Shown here: in pieces, positions 43,031-55,500 of the stretch
How positions within the stretch are numbered: position 1 is the stretch's first letter
How the letters are laid out: every line of letters begins with the position of its first letter
DNA from: Euborellia annulipes
Taxonomy: Eukaryota; Arthropoda; Insecta; Dermaptera; Anisolabididae
DNA: 64,000 nucleotides
Direction: 5' to 3'
Assembly (NCBI GenBank): GCA_023213315.1
Contig: JAKCPI010006157.1
Span: 1-64,000 of the forward strand
Position numbers and translations under genes: made by a program
Notes under the pieces: generated by a model
Database searches by the model: none
What the model was told of the DNA's origin: nothing
Seen by the model: only the letters and a program-made list of their open reading frames with translations

Positions 43031-44108
43031 CACTGTGCGGCAAGAAAAAAAGCGCCGAGAAAATTCCTTCAGATTCTTAAGTAAAATGACCTCCTGAATC
43101 CAAATATGACCTTCGTTTTTCCCCACCACGTACCGTTTTGGGGCGGGGGGGGGGAGCCCCTACTTATTTCTACCCCTTTTCGTTAATTATAGGGCCATGA
43201 ATCAAAATTGGAAGGATGAAAAGGAATATTTTAGCCTTAACATTTCTTCAGAAGGTCTAGAGAAGTGAAAAGTTAAAAAACATTAACATTCGGATCCAAG
43301 GGGGGGATGTGGAGGAGGATTTTGTCCCTTAAAATGCAAAAAAAATCATTTAAAATAATCGATTTTTTCTGATTTTTTCACTGATTTTCTACATATTCCA
43401 GCGGACAGACCCACCTCGCCCTTCCTTAAACATCCCTCAACAAAAAATATATATAGGATAAAGCGGGTGGGGCCCACTCAACCTCAAACAAAAAGTAATT
43501 TCTACCCCTTTAGATTAAATAGGGAAATATTGAAGGACATTGAAGAATCCGTATATTTAACTTTAAATTTGTGTAGATCAGCCCAAAAAAATGAAAGCCG
43601 CATATTTGCCAATTTGACCAACTGAGCTGTGAATCTTCCATCTTCTTGCAAGGGCTTCGGAATCGTTCACACCCCACCCCACCCCATCTTATATATTTTT
43701 TTTTAGTTGAGGGATGTTTAAGGGAGGGTGAGGTGGGTCTGTCCGCTGGAATATGTAGAAAATCAGTGAAAAAATTGTGAAAAAATCAGAAAAAATCGAT
43801 TATTTTTAATGATTTTTTTGCATTTTAAGGGACAAAATCCTCCCCCGCATCCCCCCCTTGGATCCAAATGTTAATGTTTTTTAACTTTTCACTTCTCTAG
43901 ACCTTCTGAAGAAATGTTGAGGCTAAAATATTCCTTTTCATCCCTCCAAATTTGATTCATAGCCCTATAATTAACGAAAAGGGGTGGAAATAAGTAGGGG
44001 GCTCTCCTTCGAAAACGGTACGTGGTGGGGGAAAACGGAGGTCATATTTGGATTCAGGAGGTCATTTTACTTAAGAATCTGAAGGAATTTTCCCGGGGCC
44101 GCACAGTG
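43031..44108. mobile_element. Large inverted-repeat element (~1.08 kb)
   Basis: Ends CACTGTGCGGC and GCCGCACAGTG. The arms (about 43031-43450 and 43690-44108) are nearly 420 bp each with high identity, for example cagcggacagacccacctcg in both orientations. No clean target duplication and no open frame. Probably a foldback derivative of a hAT-like transposon. Confidence 0.8.
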
Positions 44109-45236
44109 TTATTTAATAAAAAAAAAAAATAGGCCCGGTTCTTAAGAAACAGACCTCATAAAACGTGTATTTCCATCAAAACCTTGAATTCTCAATACTT
44201 TGTCCCTCTTATAAAGAGAAAATAAAAAATAATTAAAATAATCAATTTCAATTGGACATAAACGAACAGGTTTAGAACTAAAAATACTTTTTTTTATTTA
44301 TCTCCAAAATAATTTAAGTTAATAAATTATTTAGGAAAAAAAAGTGGCTGACCTTTATCAGTTGCCTGCCTTTTTTAATTAAAAAAAAGATAAGTGATTT
44401 TAATTAATAAAAAAAAAAAAAACTTTGAATAATGCCTATATTTGATAAGCAATAGATATTTTGTTATAAATTGTATGCTAAACGATGTCGTCCTACCTGT
44501 TTAAGGTAAAAAGCCTTTTAGAAAGAGAAGGGGCCTCCCTCACCTGAAACAAAGAGAAAAGGGGTTAGCAGCAACCAGGGGCGATTTTAGCTATTCATAT
44601 CAATAATCTAATCGATCTAAGAACTAGCCAGGTCACCCTTTTGCCTTCGGCAATCGCAAGTTGTGTACTGTGCTGGTCACAGGAGATTTTTTTGTGTCGA
44701 GATATATTTAGTTTCCCATAGCACCTGAGTTTAAACTGCATTTTAAATGTTGACTGCTTGAAATAAACTATGGTTATTTTTCAAAATTTTAATCTCATAT
44801 TTGGACATTTTATACACAATATAGAATCGTAAATAAATACAAAATTTCATAAGAATTGGAAAAAACTTTTCAAAATGTGTAAAAAGTTAAGGGGACCCCC
44901 TTTTGAATCGAAATTAACATGCAAATCCCCATATGGGGATTTAACATTGGCTCTATGGAAGGAAGAGCAGAAAATGAATTTGAAAAAAAAAAAAAAACTG
45001 AATTGCATCAGCAAAGTGTCTTCAAACAATTTTTACGAAATATTTTACTGATATACTTTTTAAAGGGGATATAAAAAATTAATATCAAATTTTTAAAGAG
45101 CATCTAAAAAATTTCTTTCTAAATCTAAATCTAAAAATGTTTTTTTTTTTTTTTTGTTTTAATTAAAATCGTTTTTACTGTGTTATTTATATGGATTTTT
45201 GTATATATGTATGGAAGGGAGTGGCAGAGGGGTCAC
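44109..45236. other. No gene seen; half hairpin module
   Basis: A half module with family A start sequence lies at about 44635-44715 (cttcggcaatcgcaagttgt). The rest is AT-rich. Confidence 0.4.
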
Positions 45237-45621
45237 CCCTAATAAATAAAAAAAAATCAAAATCGTTGGAGGGAATTTTGAGAAAACCGAAAAAACTGAA
45301 ATAGTACATGCGTAAAGTACTAGTACTCTTTGGCCGGTTTTGATTAAAAGTTTATTTTCACGCTCTAGGGCGGGGGGGGGGGTGTTTAAACTTGAATATA
45401 AAATTTCAACCTCTTAGCTCAATTCCTCATGCTTTAAATTGAACCCAGACACACACACACAGACAGACAGACAGACCATGTCGCGAAAACCACTTTTTTG
45501 GATTCAGGGGACCTCAAAACGTGAAGATCCATCAAAATCTCGACATCGAATTTTTGACATGAATCCAATACTTTCTCTCTATATATATATACATATATAC
45601 ATAGGTAAGAGAAAGTAAAAA
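45237..45621 (+). repeat. Family A, 5'-truncated copy
   Basis: Begins in the body (aatcgttggagggaatttt) and reaches the usual tail ataggtaagagaaagtaaaa. Confidence 0.8.
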
Positions 45622-45930
45622 TACATAAGCTCTTACGTCTCACATTTCCTGTAACAATAATTAAAAAGAAAGCTTTCGTTTGAAAGGTCATCGGATTTGG
45701 CTTTTTAAATGCTTTTATTTTTTTTATCAACTCAAACAAAACTCGTTATTTTTTTTTTATTTTCAATTTAGATAATAAAATAATAATAATTATAGTGAGT
45801 GGTGGTCAAGTTTAATGAATAATTACGTGTTCTCTTTTTTATTTCTTTTAATCGTTAAGTGATTTTTGTTTTAAATGAATTTTAATTATTTTTTCTTGCA
45901 AGAGGGGATTTTTCAATTTAGGTCTACTTA

Positions 45931-46132
45931 CAAGTGACCGAATATTCGCTTTTGGCCAAAAAGTAGCCGAAACCTGACTTTGAAAAGATTGGATGAGACT
46001 CGCATGCAAAAAAAAAAAAAGGTCAAATGATTTACCGCAAATTTCAAAAAAAAAAGGTAAAATGATATGAATTTTTTGTAGGAAATACAAGTTTCAGTTT
46101 CGGCTGAAAATCTTGTTTCGGTCGGACCCTAA
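45931..46132 (+). repeat. Family T, short copy
   Basis: From agtgaccgaatattcgc to cttgtttcggtcggaccct, with an internal deletion. Confidence 0.7.
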
Positions 46133-46440
46133 TTCGAATACTAAAAAAAAAAGGGGTCGAACGGAAAACGTCGCCCCAGTTGAGCTTCGCCCCGCCCTCC
46201 GCCCTCAGAGGCTAGTTACGCCGCTGACCCCTAATAGGATTTTAGGTATCTCTGAATGAAAAAACAAATAAATACTATATTCTACAGTTCTTTGTCTTTC
46301 TAAAAATCATTCATTTGTAAAAATCTGTTAATTATTATCGAACAAAATAGTTAAATATATCTAAATATTCTAAGTTTATTCCTATGAACAAAGAGCCTAA
46401 AAGATAGGCAGCCAATGTTTTTTTTTTACCTTTGATGACG

Positions 46441-47122
46441 TTTTACTTTCTCGTACCTATGTATATATGTAATATATATATAGAGAGAAAGTATTGGATT
46501 CATGTCAAAAATTCGATGTCGAGATTTTGATGGATCTTCACGTTTTGAGGTCCCCTGAATCCAAAAAAAGTGGTTTTCGCGACATGGTCTGTCTGTCTGT
46601 GTGTGTGTCTGTGTGTGTTCAATTTTGAAAAGCATGAAGGAAATGAGCTAGGAGGTTGAAATTTTATATTTAAGTTAGGCACCCTCCTAGGGCGTGAAAA
46701 TAAGCTTTTAATCAAAATCGACCAAAGAGTACTAGTACTTTACTGATGTACTTTTTCAGTTTTTTTCGATTTTCTCAAAATTCGCTCTAACGATTTTGAT
46801 TAAAATTCAAAAATAATTTATTTTTTAGATGCTCTTTCAAATGTATATTCTGATTTTGCTCTTAAAATTGTTTGAAGACCACTTTACTCTTGTATTTCAT
46901 AGGGAAGATAGGAGATTTTCAATGGTTGCCATGGTATCAAAATATAAATATTTTCCCATACTTATAAATTTTACATCTTGAATTCAATTGTACCCTACTG
47001 TCGGAAACTAAATACATGTCGACACGAAAAATCTGGTGTGACAAGCACAGAACACAACTTTCGATTACCGAAGGTAAGAGAAAGTTGTGTGCTGTGCGCC
47101 AGTCACACCAGATTTTTTGTTC
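46441..47122 (-). mobile_element. Family A, full-length minus-strand copy
   Basis: Tail hairpin at 46441-46500, tract gtgtgtctgtgtgtgttc, body, and a complete hairpin module at about 47028-47120. Confidence 0.88.
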
Positions 47123-47508
47123 ATAATTTCGTTAATAATTAACAGACTTTTTACGAATGAATGATTTTTAGAAAGCCAAAGAACTATAGAATATTGTAAA
47201 TATGTTTTTTGCATTCCGGGATTTCTAAAATTGTATTTTTTATTTTTCTTTCTATCTCTAAAACTGTGCATGATTGAAAATTCTAACTACATATCTGAAT
47301 TCAGTATAAAAAAGTGTACTAAATTCACTAATCAGATTTCTTGTGAAGAAAACCTTGTCGAGCAGTGTAATTCTTTGAATATACGGCATAACTCCAATTT
47401 GCAGACATCTAATATTTGAATTTTGAAATTGAAAGTCAACCTTCTCTAGATAGACACCGAAGGCAAGCAGCACTGCTAGTAATGATTAAAAACATCCTAA
47501 TGTAACAC
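47123..47508. other. No gene seen
   Basis: Unique-looking AT-rich DNA; the open frames on both strands lack codon structure or known motifs. Confidence 0.35.
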
Positions 47509-47824
47509 TAGCCGCGCGTCTAGCCAGGGTGACTTCGCCCCCCTGGACCCCCCCACCAGCTGGCTCGAGCCAGACAACTGCAAAGAATACTTAAATATTT
47601 TTCTATACATTTCCTATGGGATAAATCGTTTACTTTAAGAATTAATAACTCAAAAAGTTATATGAATTTCGGGACCCGAGTATTTTTCCGGGACACTCTA
47701 TAACGTCCTCTATAAGACTGCACAATTTCGTTTCAATATTCCAACGGGAAGTTGGTCAAACAGAGCGTGACAGACGAGAGATAGACGGACAGACAGACGG
47801 ACACACCGCTATTATATATATAGA
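47509..47824 (+). repeat. Family K repeat copy 1
   Basis: From actagccgcgcgtctagcc to gctattatatatatagat. It shares tttcctatgggataaatcg, cctctataagactgca and caacgggaagttggtcaaac with 61030-61700. Unclassified; no coding. Confidence 0.7.
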
Positions 47825-48603
47825 TATTATTTGTGTGCCTGAGTTTTGGAATAAAAATTTAAGTGTTAATATTATTATCTGCATGATTGGCCAGCAAAAG
47901 TTAAGATGCAAAACTTGTGTCGGTACTCGAACAAGAGGGTTTTGGACGTTCCTTGAGGCTTTTACAATTTTTTGAATGGATTCTGTAAAAGTATAGAACA
48001 TCAGGAATAGTCAACGTCCCTAACTACTCCTTGTTTATAATTTGGAATAGACCTATAGCAATTGGGTTTAAAACAAGTAGGGTGTTTAAATAGCAATATC
48101 TGATTTTCATTTATTATTTCCCTAATAGATTTAAAACCAATTTGTCATCTCATTTATGTTCGAGATTAATTCGAATACATTATTAACACACAACAAAAAC
48201 ATTTGTAATTTTAATTTTTTTTTTTTTTAATTTCATCAAAAACACAACTGAGCTATTATTATTATAAATTATAAACCCGGAAAATATATTTATTGCTTAT
48301 TAACTAATTATAAATGAGAGTTTATTATTTCTCTCTCGCTCTGTTCGATACAACGATGAAAATAATAATAATAAAAAAAAGAGAGTGTGAGTGAGTGTGA
48401 ATCAAAATCCAATTACAATTACTAAAACATTCATTATCCGGGGCTAAGATCTAATTTCATAACCACAGGACGTGATTCTATTATGATTAGGACAATTAAT
48501 CATGAAATTGCATCAGTGATTTTAAAATGAATAAAAACTTTATTACATTTTCGATGCTTTGCTCATTTTAGGATAAAAACCTCCAATTTGATTGTTGGAA
48601 TAT
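47825..48603. other. No gene seen
   Basis: AT-rich unique-looking DNA with a T-run near 48215. Confidence 0.35.
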
Positions 48604-48848
48604 ACAATAATTAGAGACTAACAGAATGTCACCCAAAGGTGAATCGCCGATTCTTTTGAAACTTGGTGCATTTAAAGAACTCATCTAAAGATTAATTTAG
48701 ATGAAAAAAGTTTCAGGGATGGGCATACAGAAATATTTCTTTAAAATATTTTTAACTTAATCTATAAAATCAGTACAATAGTGAAATTCAATGAAAAAAT
48801 GCTTAAAACAAATCTCATTCTTACAATAACTGCATTTTATAAAAGAAA

Positions 48849-49523
48849 AATCTGGTGTGACTGTCGCACAGCACACAACTTTCTCTTACCTTCGGTAATC
48901 GAAAGTTGTGTACTGTGCTTGTCTCCTGCAGATTTTTTGTGTCGACATGTATTTAGTTTCCGACAGTACGATACATTTGATTTTCAAGATGGAAAATTTA
49001 TAAGTATGGCAAAAAATATTTATATTTTGTTAACATGGCAACCATTTCTCCTATTTTTCTATGGAGTACAAGAGTAAAGTGGTCTTCAGAAGATTTCAAT
49101 CACAAAATGAGAATATACATTTTATCAAGAATAAAAAATAATTGATTTTTGAATTTTAAAAAAAATCGTTGGAGCAAATTTATAGAAAATCGAAAAAACT
49201 GAAAAAGTGCATCAGTAAAATACAAGTACTCTTTGGCCGATTTTGTTCAAAAGCTTCGTGTCACGTCCCATGGGGGTGCCTAACTTAAATATAAAATTTC
49301 AACCTCGTAGCTCTTTTCGTTCTTGAGATATTTTGCTCACAGACAGACACACACACAGACACACACACAGACAGACCATGTCGCGAAAACCACTTTTTTG
49401 GATTCAGGGGACCTCAAAACGTGAAGATCCATCAAAATCTCGACATCGAATTTTTGACATGAATCCAATACTTTCTCTATATATATATATTAACATATAT
49501 ATAGAGGTAAGAGAAAGTAAAAA
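48849..49523 (+). mobile_element. Family A, full-length copy
   Basis: Complete hairpin module at 48849-48938, gtttccgacagtacgatac, tract agacagacacacacacagac and tail gaggtaagagaaagtaaaa. Confidence 0.88.
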
Positions 49524-49620
49524 TCACATGATTCGTCTTTATAACATAAGTTATTTTTATTGTTGAAACAAAATTCAACAGGATTATCGAAATGACTAGG
49601 ATGGTTTTTGCAAAAATGAT

Positions 49621-49630
<10 letters not shown>

Positions 49631-49651
<21 letters not shown>

Positions 49652-49910
49652 AAAAACATTCACACTTTTTTCTCATTCACACTCACACTCACACACACAT
49701 TCACACTGTCTTTTCGGCAGCTCAGGCCATATAAGACATTTACGATAACCGTTATTTATGAATTTATATATATTAGGGTCCAGGCATTTTTATTTAAGCC
49801 ATCTGGTATCCAGATGGCTTAAATAAAATCATCGGACTGCCTGGGGTCCGAACCCGCGACGTTTGGTATATGAGGTTAGCACGCTAACCTCTACACCACG
49901 CCCCGTGGGC
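49631..49910 (-). mobile_element. Full-length SINE with 13-bp target duplication
   Basis: The T-run at 49631 is the A-tail; the head lies at ccaCGCCCCGTGGGC (49896-49910). It is flanked by gattttaaaattt at 49618-49630 and 49911-49923. Confidence 0.92.
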
Positions 49911-50234
49911 GATTTTAAAATTTCTTAAATCAATTAGATTTTTAATTTAAACTGACAATGAGTTTTTAGCATTGTTGCGTCGTTTGTGAAAGCTTTTTCG
50001 TGTTTGCAGATTAGATTGAGCTTGATTATTTTAATAACTTGGTCTAATTCATGTTAATATAATTCAATTTTTGAAAATGAAATTTTAATTAAAAAAAAAT
50101 ATTTCTGTATGCCCATCCCTGAAACTTTTTTCATCTAAATTAATCTTTAGATGAGTTCTTTAAATGCACCAAGTTTCAAAAGAATCGGCGATTCACCTTT
50201 GGGTGACATTCCTTGTAAGACTACAATAATTAGA

Positions 50235-50472
50235 CTTTATTTTTATTTCTTGACCATTTCTGATTGGAATTATTTACTACTTGGGGTCCAACACTAAATC
50301 AACCATAGGCTCTAGCTGAAACATTGTGCATATAGACGATAGATATACATTTCAATGTGATTTATAAAAAATTAACATTTTTATTATGTGTCATCTCCAT
50401 ATGAGAAGAAATTCGCCTACACCCAACGAAAAGTCAAACTATTTAAAAAAACATATTTTTGATTTATTTTGT
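50235..50472. other. No gene seen
   Basis: Short unique-looking AT-rich interval. Confidence 0.35.
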
Positions 50473-50707
50473 ACTTTCTCTTACCTCTATATATATGTTA
50501 ATATATAGAGAGAAAGTATTGGATTAATGTCAAAAATTCGATGTCGAGATTTTGATGGATATACATGTTTTGAGGTCCCCTGAATCCAAAAAAGTGTTTT
50601 TCGCGACATGGGCTGTGCGTGTGTGTGTGTCTGTCTGTGTTCAATTTAAAGCATGAAAAAATTGAGCTAGGAGATTGGAATTTTATATTTGAGTTAGGCA
50701 CCCCCTC

Positions 50708-51290
50708 CAGTGGCGTAGAGTGGGGAGGGGCAAGGGTGGGCATCATTCCCAGGGCGCTATTCACAAAGGGGCGCCAAATGGTCAGCAAAACAAATAATTG
50801 CTAGATAATTTTTATTTTTATTATAATTGATTTCTGGAAAATATATTTTAAATTTAGTCCCAGTGTAATATGGACCGTTTATTTTGAAAGTGGTGTAAGT
50901 CCATTTTCTATTGCTTCGAGAAAACGAAAGGTTAACATAATAAATTATTATAATGGCTGTGAGTATTAAATATAGTTGCGTGGAATGGAGTCAGGTTAAC
51001 ATATCTGTTTATTAAAAAAATCTATTTACCGATCAATTTTCAATTGTACGTACAAAACATGGGAATTTTTAAAAAAATTTACCACTAGCTAATTATACAT
51101 AGAAAATTTACATTAATTTAAGCATAAATTATGTGATATCTCATTTTTTTTTTAAATGGACTTACACCACTTTCAAACAGCACATATAATAATTTTGTAT
51201 ATTTTACATATAATATTATATGGTTTTCGAATGGGGGGGGCGCTAAAAAGGTATTATGTCCCGGGCGCGAGTTAAGCTCGCTAAGCCACT
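50708..51290. mobile_element. hAT-like MITE, itself interrupted
   Basis: Ends CAGTGGCGTAGAGTGG and CTCGCTAAGCCACT, related to 38870-39121. A mariner-like copy (50870-51186) splits it. Confidence 0.8.
50870..51186. mobile_element. Decayed mariner-like MITE
   Basis: The left end atggaccgtttattttgaaa is intact. The right end retains ttacaccactttcaaa and then diverges. Homologous to 29214-29455 with about 65 extra internal bases. Confidence 0.75.
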
Positions 51291-51356
51291 CGTGAAAATA
51301 AACTTTTAATCAAAATTAAAAGAGAAACATTATTAAAGAATTAAAAAAAAAAACAC

Positions 51357-51988
51357 CTTCGGTAATCGAAAGTTGTGTTCTGTGCTTGTCACACCAGATT
51401 TTTTGTGTCGACATGTATTTAGTTCCCGGCAGTACGGAACATTTGAATTCAGATGTAAAATTTATAAGTATGGGAAAATATTTATATTTTGTTACCATGG
51501 CAACCATTTCTCCTATCCTTCCTATGAAGTACAAGAGTAAAGTGGTCTTCAGAAGATTTCAATTGCAAAATGAGAATATACATTTTAAAGAGCATCTAAA
51601 AAATAATTGATTTTTGAATTTAAAAAAAAATCGTTGGAGCAAATTTTGAGAAAATCGAAAAAAACTGAAAAAGTACATCAGTAAAGTACTTGTACTCTTT
51701 GACCGATTTTGATTAAAAGCTTTGTGTCACGTGCCAGAAGGGTGCCTAACTTAATTATAAAATTTCAACCTCGTAGCTCAATTCCTTCATGCTTAAAATT
51801 GAACACAGACACACAGACAGACACACACACACACAGACAGACCATGTCGCGAAAACCACTTTTTTGGATTCAGGGGACCTCAAAACGTGTATATCCATCA
51901 AAATCTCGACATCGAATTTTTGACATGAATCCAATACTTTCTCTCTATATATATATTATATATATACATAGGTAAGAGAAAGTAAAAA
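51357..51988 (+). mobile_element. Family A, copy with half hairpin
   Basis: Begins within the hairpin module (cttcggtaatcgaaagttgt) and runs to ataggtaagagaaagtaaaa. Confidence 0.85.
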
Positions 51989-52139
51989 CACAAGATTATA
52001 TGTTTCAATTATTATTTATTAGTATAAACACTTGAAACGTATTTCAATATTCAGTGTGTTAATACAAATAGTGGGATATTTTGGAAGATGACACACTGAG
52101 TGTCGAAATACTAATAAATTGAAACATATAATCTTGTGT
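51989..52139. repeat. Small foldback with hammerhead-like centre
   Basis: Arms acacaagattatatgtttca and its complement. The centre has GGAAGATGACACactgaGTGTCGAAATAC, in which a helix-II-like GACAC/GTGTC leads into GAAA; the CTGANGA core is altered. Confidence 0.5.
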
Positions 52140-52754
52140 TTTAAAATTAAATGATATAATTCTCTGTAATTATTTTACCCTGGTAATTTACATAATTTAG
52201 AATTAGTGTAAATGGAGATTAATATGATCCAAAATTTGTATATAAAGATTTTCCAGTCCTCCAATTAACAATTAAAAAACAATTGACAGTCGTTTATTAT
52301 AACAGGTATTTTTATCGAAAAATAAAAAAAAAAATTATCTTCTAAATAATAGTGAAGTTAAGATAATCATAAAACTCGTTTTTTTTTTTTTGTTGTTAAT
52401 TATTAAACTTGTTATGTAGGAAGGAAGGAAGGAGAAATTGAACATTTCCCCCACCCGCCCCTCTCCCGCCCCCCCTCTTCACCCCCACCATTAGAACTAT
52501 TGAATAATTCATTTTCATAAATGAAGATATAATTCATTGATTTTTTTTTTTTTTAATATTATTAATATATATTTTAGTGAGAATAGAAAGTGAAAGAATC
52601 AATAGTGCAGGGGTGGGCAAACAGGGCCGCTTTGAAAACTTCAGTTTAAGTTGAATGACGTCACGACTTGTCTTGACAGGAAAAAGTTGAATTGAAAATT
52701 GAATCTTAGGAAATAAAATGATGACATTAATTTCTATTACTAGGAATGAAAATA
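52140..52754. other. No gene seen; solo hAT-like end
   Basis: AT-rich. A solo end caggggtgggcaaaca lies at 52608 and a TGACGTCA palindrome at 52656-52663. C-rich patch near 52450-52480. Confidence 0.4.
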
Positions 52755-53905
52755 CGAGGAGAGGGGAGTTGCTGTGACATCCCGTCCTGTGGAAGATTCC
52801 CTCTCAGTGAGGCATTCTTCGAAAGGAGTCGGTGCTAAGGGAGTTCCTCCTCAATCTAGGACAGCCTCCCTAGCGTAGAAGAGGTTGGATAAACGGAACC
52901 AGTATTAAGGATTAGTTCACTAGATAGAAATGAACGCAGGAGGAGGAGTTAGAGATAGAGAATAATGTAACTTCACGGCGTGACGGTAGATGGCTACGGC
53001 CAGACGCCGCACAGTGGGGCAGAATAAAAAAAAACTGGCAGAAATTAAAAAACGTAATTTTTTTAGGTTTATATAGTTTAAGTATAAAACAATTAAAAAT
53101 ACATAAAACAAATAGATATTTTGGTCGTACTAGCTGCGTCGCCCGCCAAAAGAGGGCCGAATTTCGACTGAAATTTGAAGATGAACATCTTTTTTTTATT
53201 AGTAAAAGGATTTGAAAGGGCCGTAAAATACATAAAAACAAACAAAATGTATTTAGAAATATATTTTCTTTATTGAATTTCATTTTTTTGTCATTTTTTA
53301 TAAATTAAAGATCAACCTTTTTTTGACAAAAATTGAAATACCTCAAAAAAGGCGCAAGTTTTTATTCTTGGCTCTTAAAATAGAATACATTCTGGTTATT
53401 GTGGTATATAGATCATTGATCAACTCGGTGCAACCATCAACTTTAATTTTGTTTTAAATTTTGTTATATGATAAAAATCGACTTTTTTGGAAAACACTCA
53501 ATTAAGAGAAGTTAATGAAACAATAAAAAAAAATAATTATATACATTTAGTTCCTTACTAATTGATGTACCAGCCATGATATCTCGGATTAAAAAATAAT
53601 GATTTAGTAGCCTGAAATAGTAGGTGCCGAGATGTCCTCTGATCGGCGCGCGGAATTTTAGTCAATTTTGAAAGGACATAGAGAGCGCTGGGGGCATTAT
53701 CCTTCTAGGGTATAATGCACCAACTATTCAACTTATGAATGGTATTAAGAAATCTCAAAAAATCCAGATTTCATTTTTTGAATTTCTGCCAGCTTTTTTT
53801 TATTCTGCCCGCCACTGTGCGCCAGTTGGGTTTGAGGTGTGTGTCTCCGTGCACGAAAGCATCTCGGGTAAATAAACGGGGATCCGGTTAGAAATTTCAA
53901 ATAAT
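52755..53905 (+). repeat. Family G copy 2, split by an insertion
   Basis: The G sequence runs to ggctacggccagacgcc (about 53009) and resumes cgccagttgggtttgagg at 53820, ending in a (TAA)n-like tail. Confidence 0.75.
53010..53819. mobile_element. ~810-bp inverted-repeat element
   Basis: Ends CACAGTGG(gg)CAGAATAAA and the matching complement, with subterminal CTGGCAGAAATT in both arms. It has no clean target duplication. The minus-strand open frame inside has no recognised domain. Confidence 0.75.
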
Positions 53906-54480
53906 AATAATAATATAAACACGTATAACAGGAGCATAAACAAAAGAGATGTTTGTCTTGACTTATTCTTTTATGAGAAAATAAAAAAAATTTCCTTTTA
54001 TGAATATTCTTTGAGGCGATTAGAGAGAAGATGGTTAACCGAATAAACAATAATAATAGCCCATTTGGAACAAACACCATCTGGTTTTTCCAATTAGAGT
54101 CAGAAAACTTTTTAAATAGAGATATTAAAAAAAAAAAAAAACAGACACAGTTCATATTGAATAGAAAAACAATCTTCTAATTTGTTATTAATAACAAGGT
54201 AATAACGTAGTTATTCTATATTAACCAGAACAAAAAGAAATTGTTGGCATTTCAACAAGGCGTACTAATTATGTGTATAAACACAAAAGGGAAGAAAATG
54301 CGATTTATAATTGACAAAACATATGTGATGGTGATAAATGGGAGAAAAAGACCCCCACTCCTCTGAATTGGGTATCAAATTTTATAGGTCCTATATATAT
54401 ATAATAGCGGAATTTGTCTGTCTGTCTGTCACGCTCTGATTGTGTGAGGGACTTTTTCATTAAGGTGGATCCATACTTGT
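53906..54480. other. No gene seen; minus-strand family K end
   Basis: ctatatatatataatagcgg near 54390 followed by tgtctgtctgtctgtcacgc is the reverse of a family K 3' end. Confidence 0.45.
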
Positions 54481-54483
54481 AAA

Positions 54484-54651
54484 TTTTTTCTCATTCACAC
54501 TCACACACATTCACACAGTCTTTTCGGCAACTTAGGCCATCTGGTATCCAAATGGCTTAAATAAAATCGTCGGACTGCCTGGGTCCGAACCCGCGACGTT
54601 TGGTATAGGAGGTAGGCACGCTACCTACTACGCCAGACCCGGGGGCACAAA
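54484..54651 (-). mobile_element. SINE, internally shortened minus-strand copy
   Basis: ttctcattcacactcacaca tail, gttgccgaaa-type block in reverse, box B and box A in reverse, ending gacccgggggc. Part of the body between tail and hairpin is missing. Confidence 0.8.
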
Positions 54652-54689
54652 TTTATATAATATAAACAATTAATATTAAAACAAATAAA

Positions 54690-54932
54690 TTCCTATACCA
54701 AACGTCGCGGGTTCGGACCCAGGCAGTCCGAAGATTTTATTTAAGCCATTTGGATACCAGATGGCTTAAATAGAAATGCCTGAACCCCAAATACATATAT
54801 TAATTACAACGGTTATCGTATAAAGTCTTAAATGGCCAGAGTTGCCGAAAAGACTGAGTGAAAGTGTGTGTGAGTGTGAGTGTGAATTAGAAAAAAGTGT
54901 GAATGTTTAAAAAAAAATAAATAAATAAATAA
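54690..54932 (+). mobile_element. SINE, 5'-truncated plus-strand copy
   Basis: Starts cctataccaaacgtcgcgg just before box B, and ends in an A-tail and (TAAA)n. It lies tail-out from the neighbouring opposite SINE. Confidence 0.82.
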
Positions 54933-55134
54933 ACGCATAACTGGAGCAACGACAAATGAGAGATGAGGTAAAAAATTTTCCTTGAAAAAATTCTACTAAA
55001 TTAAACCATTTACGGCGAAATTATTTTCGACGAAAGCGTTCGGCGAAAATATTTACAAGTGTGGATCCACCTTTAAATAAAAATATTTATTTAATGTAAA
55101 CAAATCCTCAAGCAGGCCCTGGATTGTAATATAG

Positions 55135-55500
55135 GATCCCACCACAATAGCCCCCAGGCAACTACGAGGAGAGGGAGTTGCTGTGACATCCCGTCCTGTG
55201 GAAGGGACGTAAAGAAGATTCCCTCTCAGTGATGCATTCTTCGAAAGGAGTCGGTGCTGAGGGAGTCCCTCCTCAAACTAGGACTTCCTCCATAGCATAG
55301 AAGAGGTTGGATAAAAGGAATAAGAAAAAAGGATTAGTTAACTATCCAGAAATGAACGCAGGAGGAGGAGATAGAGATAGGAAATAATGTAACCTCACGG
55401 GGTGCCGGTAAATGGCTACGACCAGAGACCCGTTGGGTTTGTTTGTTTTTCGTAAACAGAAGCAGCTCGGGTAAATAAACGACGATCCGAATAGGAATAA
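55135..55500 (+). repeat. Family G copy 3
   Basis: gagttgctgtgacatcccgt through ggtaaataaacgacgatcc. Closest to the uninterrupted copy at 34080. Confidence 0.75.

Larger units (their letters stand above)
48616..50222. mobile_element. Foldback element with ~12-bp target duplication
   Basis: Arms 48624-48741 and 50094-50220 are near-perfect inverted copies (gtcacccaaaggtgaatcgc). acaataattaga flanks it at 48604-48615 and 50223-50234. The 1.35-kb centre holds a family A copy (48849-49523) and a SINE (49631-49910). No hammerhead core is seen in the arms. Confidence 0.8.
50473..51315 (-). mobile_element. Family A copy split by a hAT-like MITE
   Basis: Minus-strand tail and body to gttaggcaccccct, then the insertion 50708-51290, then cgtgaaaataaacttttaatc, which continues the family A body. 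Confidence 0.8.

Noticed and set aside
52912..53283. 123-residue minus-strand open frame
   Set aside because: Spans the junction between family G and the inserted 810-bp element, with no domain or codon bias.
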